The notes beneath the pieces are model-generated. The model searched no databases. It saw only the letters and a program-made list of their open reading frames with translations, and was not told the origin of the DNA. 64,000 bases of DNA. Origin: Williamsia sp. 1138. GTDB lineage: Bacteria; Actinomycetota; Actinomycetes; Mycobacteriales; Mycobacteriaceae. A program made the translations under genes and the position numbers. Below, piece after piece: positions 61,041-64,000 of this stretch (position 1 is the first letter of the stretch; each line of letters starts with the position of its first letter). The stretch is taken from NCBI RefSeq assembly GCF_002095435.2, contig NZ_MJEJ02000043.1:2084-66083 (forward strand), in the 5' to 3' direction.

Positions 61041-63077
61041 ATGAGCACAGTCACAAAGGGTCGGGAACTCGCGCCTGACCTGCCGATCGCCCGGGTACTA
61101 CCTGCGCTCGGACTTGCCCATCTGGATCGTCCGTTCGACTACCAGGTGCAGACGGATCAGCACCTGGACGCCCAGCCGGGTGTCCGGGTGCGGGTGCGAT
61201 TCTCGGGGCGACTCGTCGACGGGTTCATCCTCGAGCGCGTCGCTGCCAGTGAGCACCCGGGCAAACTCGGTTGGCTCGAGCGGGTGATCTCTGCCGAGCA
61301 GGTACTGACCCCCGAGCTGGCCGTACTCGCACGCGCAGTCGCCGATCGCTACGCGGGCACCATGACAGATGTGCTGCGGCTGGCGATACCCGCACGCCAC
61401 GCCCGTACCGAGCAGGCGGTCGGCCCACCACCGGGCACACCGAAGCCTCCGACGGTCGACCTCGACGCCTGGGATGCGTACCAGCACTCTGACTCCTTTC
61501 TCACCGCGATCGCAGAGGGAAAGGCGGCGAGGGCGGCCTGGCAGGTGCTGCCGGGGGAGGACTGGCCGGCTCGCCTCGCCGAACTCGCGTGCCACACCGT
61601 CGTCCACGGGCGCTCCGCGATCATCGTCGTCCCGGACCAGCGAGATCTGGTCCGGTTGGAGACCGCGTGTGAACCGTTGCTCGGTGATCGGGTGGTGTCG
61701 CTGTCCGCGGGACTGGGTCCGTCGGCGCGGTATCGACGCTGGCTGCGGGCGTTGCGAGGCCAGGCGTCGGTGGTGATCGGTACGCGGAGCGCCGCGTTCG
61801 CACCGGTGCCGGATCTCGGTCTGATCGTCGTCTGGGATGACGGCGACGACAGCCTCTGCGAACCGCGTGCACCCTATCCGCACACGCGTGAGGTGGCGGT
61901 GTTACGTTCGCATTCAGAGACCTGCGCCCTCGTCCTGGGCGGTGCGGCGCGGACAGCCGAGACGCAGGCATTGGTCAACGCGGGTTGGGCACACGATCTC
62001 ACCGGCGCACGCGCGACCGTCCGGCAGCGCACGCCCAGAGTTCATGCCCTGTCCGATGAGGACAATCGAATCACCCGCGACCCGCTCGCCCGCTCCGCCA
62101 GGATCCCGGCCGTGGCCTTCGATGCGGCGCGAGCAGCGATCGCCGCCGACGCCCCGGTGCTGTTCAGTGTTCCCCGGCGTGGTTACCTGCCGTCACTGGC
62201 GTGTGAGCGTTGTCGCGCCCAGGTCCGGTGCCGACGCTGTCACGGGCCGATGCAGGCAGACGGTCCGGGTGTGGGCGGTGCCCACGCGGGTTCCGTCGGC
62301 TCTCTGAGCTGCCGTTGGTGTGGGCACCCGGAGACCGATTTCCGTTGTGCCGAGTGTGGGTTCACCAAAGTGCGGGCGCTGACGACCGGGGCCCGGCGCA
62401 CCGCGGAAGAGTTGGGGCGTGCTTTCCCCGGAGTCCCGGTGCTCACCTCTGGCGGCGACAAGATAGTCGCTTCGGTCGATGCCGGGGCGCGAGTTGTCGT
62501 CTCCACGCCAGGCGCAGAACCGGTCGCCGACGGCGGGTACGGCGCCGTGGTGTTGCTCGATACGTGGGCTCAACTCGACCGACCGGAACTCCGGGCCGGA
62601 GAAGAAGCCGTCCGCCGGTGGCTCTCGGCCGGTCTGCTGGTCCGTCCTCACGGTGAAGGCGGTGCGCTCGTCATCGTCGCCGATGCAGGTCTGGCGCCCG
62701 TGCAGGCGGTCATTCGCTGGGACCCGGTCGGATTCGCCGACCAGGAACTGTCTCAGCGCACCGAATTGGCCTTTCCGCCTGCGGTGACGATGGCGTCCAT
62801 CGATGGCGAGGGTCCGGCGATCCTCGCGTTCGCAGAGACAGTCGAACTCCCGGCCGGCGGGGAGATGCTGGGTCCCGTCGAACTGCCACCCGGCGTCCGG
62901 CTTCCTTCCGGGCTGAACCGCGACGAGGTGTCCGACCCGCAGCGGATCTTGCTTCGATGCACACGCGCCCAGGGGCGTGAACTTGCCGCGGCCTTGCACG
63001 CTGCCCAGGTCGCGCGCAATGCCCAGCACGAATCCGCCCCGATCAGGGTCCAGATGGATCCGCCCACCATCGGATAG
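61041..63077 (+). CDS. priA: Primosomal protein N' (PriA), degenerate actinobacterial form
   Basis: Replication restart protein, 678 residues. The N-terminal DNA-binding domain (LDRPFDYQV, VRVRFSGRLVDGFIL) is recognisable. The helicase core keeps VIGTRSAAFAPV, but the Walker A position reads LPGEDWPAR instead of GSGKT, and the DEEH box reads WDDGDD. The eight zinc-binding cysteines are all present (CERC, CRRC, CRWC, CAEC). It is therefore probably a structural loader without ATPase activity, as noted for other actinobacteria. The downstream fmt neighbour is the common order. Confidence 0.92.
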   Translation: MSTVTKGRELAPDLPIARVLPALGLAHLDRPFDYQVQTDQHLDAQPGVRVRVRFSGRLVDGFILERVAASEHPGKLGWLERVISAEQVLTPELAVLARAVADRYAGTMTDVLRLAIPARHARTEQAVGPPPGTPKPPTVDLDAWDAYQHSDSFLTAIAEGKAARAAWQVLPGEDWPARLAELACHTVVHGRSAIIVVPDQRDLVRLETACEPLLGDRVVSLSAGLGPSARYRRWLRALRGQASVVIGTRSAAFAPVPDLGLIVVWDDGDDSLCEPRAPYPHTREVAVLRSHSETCALVLGGAARTAETQALVNAGWAHDLTGARATVRQRTPRVHALSDEDNRITRDPLARSARIPAVAFDAARAAIAADAPVLFSVPRRGYLPSLACERCRAQVRCRRCHGPMQADGPGVGGAHAGSVGSLSCRWCGHPETDFRCAECGFTKVRALTTGARRTAEELGRAFPGVPVLTSGGDKIVASVDAGARVVVSTPGAEPVADGGYGAVVLLDTWAQLDRPELRAGEEAVRRWLSAGLLVRPHGEGGALVIVADAGLAPVQAVIRWDPVGFADQELSQRTELAFPPAVTMASIDGEGPAILAFAETVELPAGGEMLGPVELPPGVRLPSGLNRDEVSDPQRILLRCTRAQGRELAAALHAAQVARNAQHESAPIRVQMDPPTIG

Positions 63078-63086
63078 TCCGCCGAG

Positions 63087-63191
63087 CGTGCCTTTCTGGG
63101 CGCCGACCGTGCTTTTCTTGACGCCGATCGTGCCGTTCTGGACGTCGAGCGTGCCTTTCTTGACTTTGACCGCAGATTTTCGCACCCGACG
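63087..63191. repeat. 21-bp tandem array, forward orientation
   Basis: Four clear units begin CGTGC at 63087, 63108, 63129 and 63150, and a degenerate fifth follows at 63171. The first reads CGTGCCTTTCTGGGCGCCGA plus C. Units diverge by several bases, so it is an old array. It starts 9 bp after the priA stop. Spacing by 21 allows open frames in several directions, none of them convincing. Confidence 0.8.
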
Positions 63192-63267
63192 ATGCGCTTT
63201 CACCTGTGGACACCGGTTCGTCGGGGCCCTGGCGGTTTGCCGACGCTGGCCGGGTCAGGCACGGCAC

Positions 63268-63349
63268 GTCGGTGGTCAAGGGCCCGGTCGGCGACCGAAA
63301 GGGCCCGGTCGGCGACTGAAAGGGCCCGGTCGGCGACTGAAAGGGCACG
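63268..63349. repeat. 21-bp tandem array, inverted orientation
   Basis: Units at 63287, 63308 and 63329 read GTCGGCGACTGAAAGGGCCC plus G with one or two changes, and a shorter diverged unit starts at 63268. The reverse complement of a unit (CGTGCCCTTTCAGTCGCCGA plus C) matches the first unit of the forward array in 16 of 21 positions, so the two arrays belong to one repeat family facing each other across 76 bp. The rest of the 381-bp priA-fmt gap holds no gene; GGAGG precedes the fmt start. Confidence 0.8.
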
Positions 63350-63458
63350 CTCGGGGTGGGGGTGAGGCAACAACGCGAATGGGTTCCCCGGGACCGGCCA
63401 ACTACGCTGTTGGCTGGCCGGACGAGTGTTCGGCAGGCGCACACTTTGGAGGTTGCAC

Positions 63459-64000
63459 ATGCGGGTGGTGTTCGCGGGCACACCTGAGCCCGCAGTCGGT
63501 CCACTGCAAGCGTTGATCGACTCACCGCGACACGAGGTCGTCGGCGTCATCAGCAGGCCCGACGCCGCCGCAGGACGGGGACGCAAGGTGACCCGTTCAC
63601 CGGTGGCGCAACTCGCCGACGACAACGGCATCCCGGTCATCACCCCGCGGAAGTTGGCTGATCCCGATTCGGTGGCGCAACTCCAGAAGTGGGCGCCCGA
63701 GTGCATTCCGGTCGTCGCCTACGGGGGACTGGTGCCGGCGTCACTCCTCGACCTGCCGACCCACGGATGGGTCAACCTGCATTTCTCTCTGCTGCCTGCC
63801 TGGCGCGGCGCTGCGCCCGTCCAGGCGGCGATCGCCGCAGGCGACGAGATGACCGGCGCGAGCACCTTCCGGATCGAGGCCGGCCTCGACACCGGACCGG
63901 TGTTCGGAGTGGTCACCGAGCGCATTCGTCCCGACGACACCGCAGGCTCTCTGCTCACCAGATTGTCCGAGTTCGGTGCCGGGCTGCTGACGGCGACCTT
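63459..64000 (+). CDS. fmt: Methionyl-tRNA formyltransferase (3' truncated by window end)
   Basis: Formylates initiator Met-tRNA. About 180 codons are visible and the frame is open to the window edge, so the C-terminal tRNA-binding domain is missing. The start [14 protein letters not shown], the folate-binding [20 protein letters not shown] with catalytic Asn/His, and the later GLDTGPVF with Asp are all as expected. [13 protein letters not shown] is the hydrophobic strand before them. ATG with GGAGG 10 nt upstream. The priA-fmt order is conserved across bacteria. Confidence 0.95.
   Translation, partial: MRVVFAGTPEPAVGPLQALIDSPRHEVVGVISRPDAAAGRGRKVTRSPVAQLADDNGIPVITPRKLADPDSVAQLQKWAPECIPVVAYGGLVPASLLDLPTHGWVNLHFSLLPAWRGAAPVQAAIAAGDEMTGASTFRIEAGLDTGPVFGVVTERIRPDDTAGSLLTRLSEFGAGLLTAT

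Noticed and set aside
63087-63349. CRISPR array
   Set aside because: The 21-bp units are directly adjacent with no unique spacers, and no cas genes are present.
63043-63525. ORFs with heptapeptide repeats over the 21-bp arrays (both strands)
   Set aside because: A 21-bp period yields seven-residue repeats in any open frame. Several frames are open at once, none has a good start, and they run into priA or fmt.

Overview
The window is chromosomal DNA from a high-GC actinobacterium of the order Mycobacteriales. Gordonia or a close relative is my inference, not proven here. The support is strong GC bias at third codon positions, very frequent GTG starts, 4-nt stop/start overlaps (GTGA/ATGA), and actinobacterium-specific genes: mIHF, a long membrane-anchored cyclophilin, a PriA that has lost its ATPase motifs, a B-4DMT membrane protein and an EF-P with a PGKGP loop. 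From memory, the gene order follows two mycobacterial blocks, here reversed and joined: the Rv2605c-Rv2533c block (tesB to nusB) runs directly into the Rv1379-Rv1406 block (pyrR to fmt). I see no rRNA, tRNA, CRISPR array, insertion sequence or prophage. Nearly all sequence is coding.

Layout. 1-2.3 kb: PP2C phosphatase, FHA-like/winged-helix protein and an orphan LuxR-type regulator, probably the end of a Ser/Thr-kinase signalling locus. 2.4-4.8 kb: thioesterase II, pdxT and yebC. 5-7.4 kb: ruvCAB behind a LexA box. 7.5-15.6 kb: yajC-secD-secF, an oligopeptide-binding-type lipoprotein, apt and rel. 15.6-18.9 kb: ppiB (reverse), MBL hydrolase, hisS and a 60-residue lipoprotein. 19-21.5 kb (reverse): DUF885 and a YpfJ-type zinc peptidase. 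21.6-24.4 kb: aspS and a DUF389 membrane protein. 24.5-31.9 kb: three overlapping genes for an uncharacterised amide-bond-forming system (transglutaminase-DUF2126, circularly permuted ATP-grasp-alpha-E, transglutaminase). 31.9-46.8 kb: APH-like kinase, rarA, alaS, ruvX, mltG, aroE, prepilin peptidase, aroC-aroK-aroB, B-4DMT protein (reverse), pepQ, efp and nusB. 46.8-55.6 kb: PyrR-controlled pyrimidine operon. 55.5-56.7 kb (reverse): PhaC-like hydrolase. 57.2-64 kb: mihF, gmk, rpoZ, coaBC, metK, priA and a truncated fmt.

Working together. The shikimate genes supply chorismate, but dehydroquinate dehydratase (aroQ) is missing from its usual place. The pyr operon encodes steps from carbamoyl phosphate to UMP except dihydroorotate dehydrogenase and orotate phosphoribosyltransferase, and carries a PyrR-type RNA site in its leader. 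ruvCAB has an SOS operator. YajC/SecDF drive late protein export.

The least described system is the cluster at 24480-31860. The most unusual non-coding structures are two inverted arrays of one 21-bp repeat family between priA and fmt, a large imperfect hairpin with 12-bp tandem repeats before ruvC, a 15-bp triplication between mltG and aroE, and a 28-bp-stem hairpin between aroB and the B-4DMT gene.
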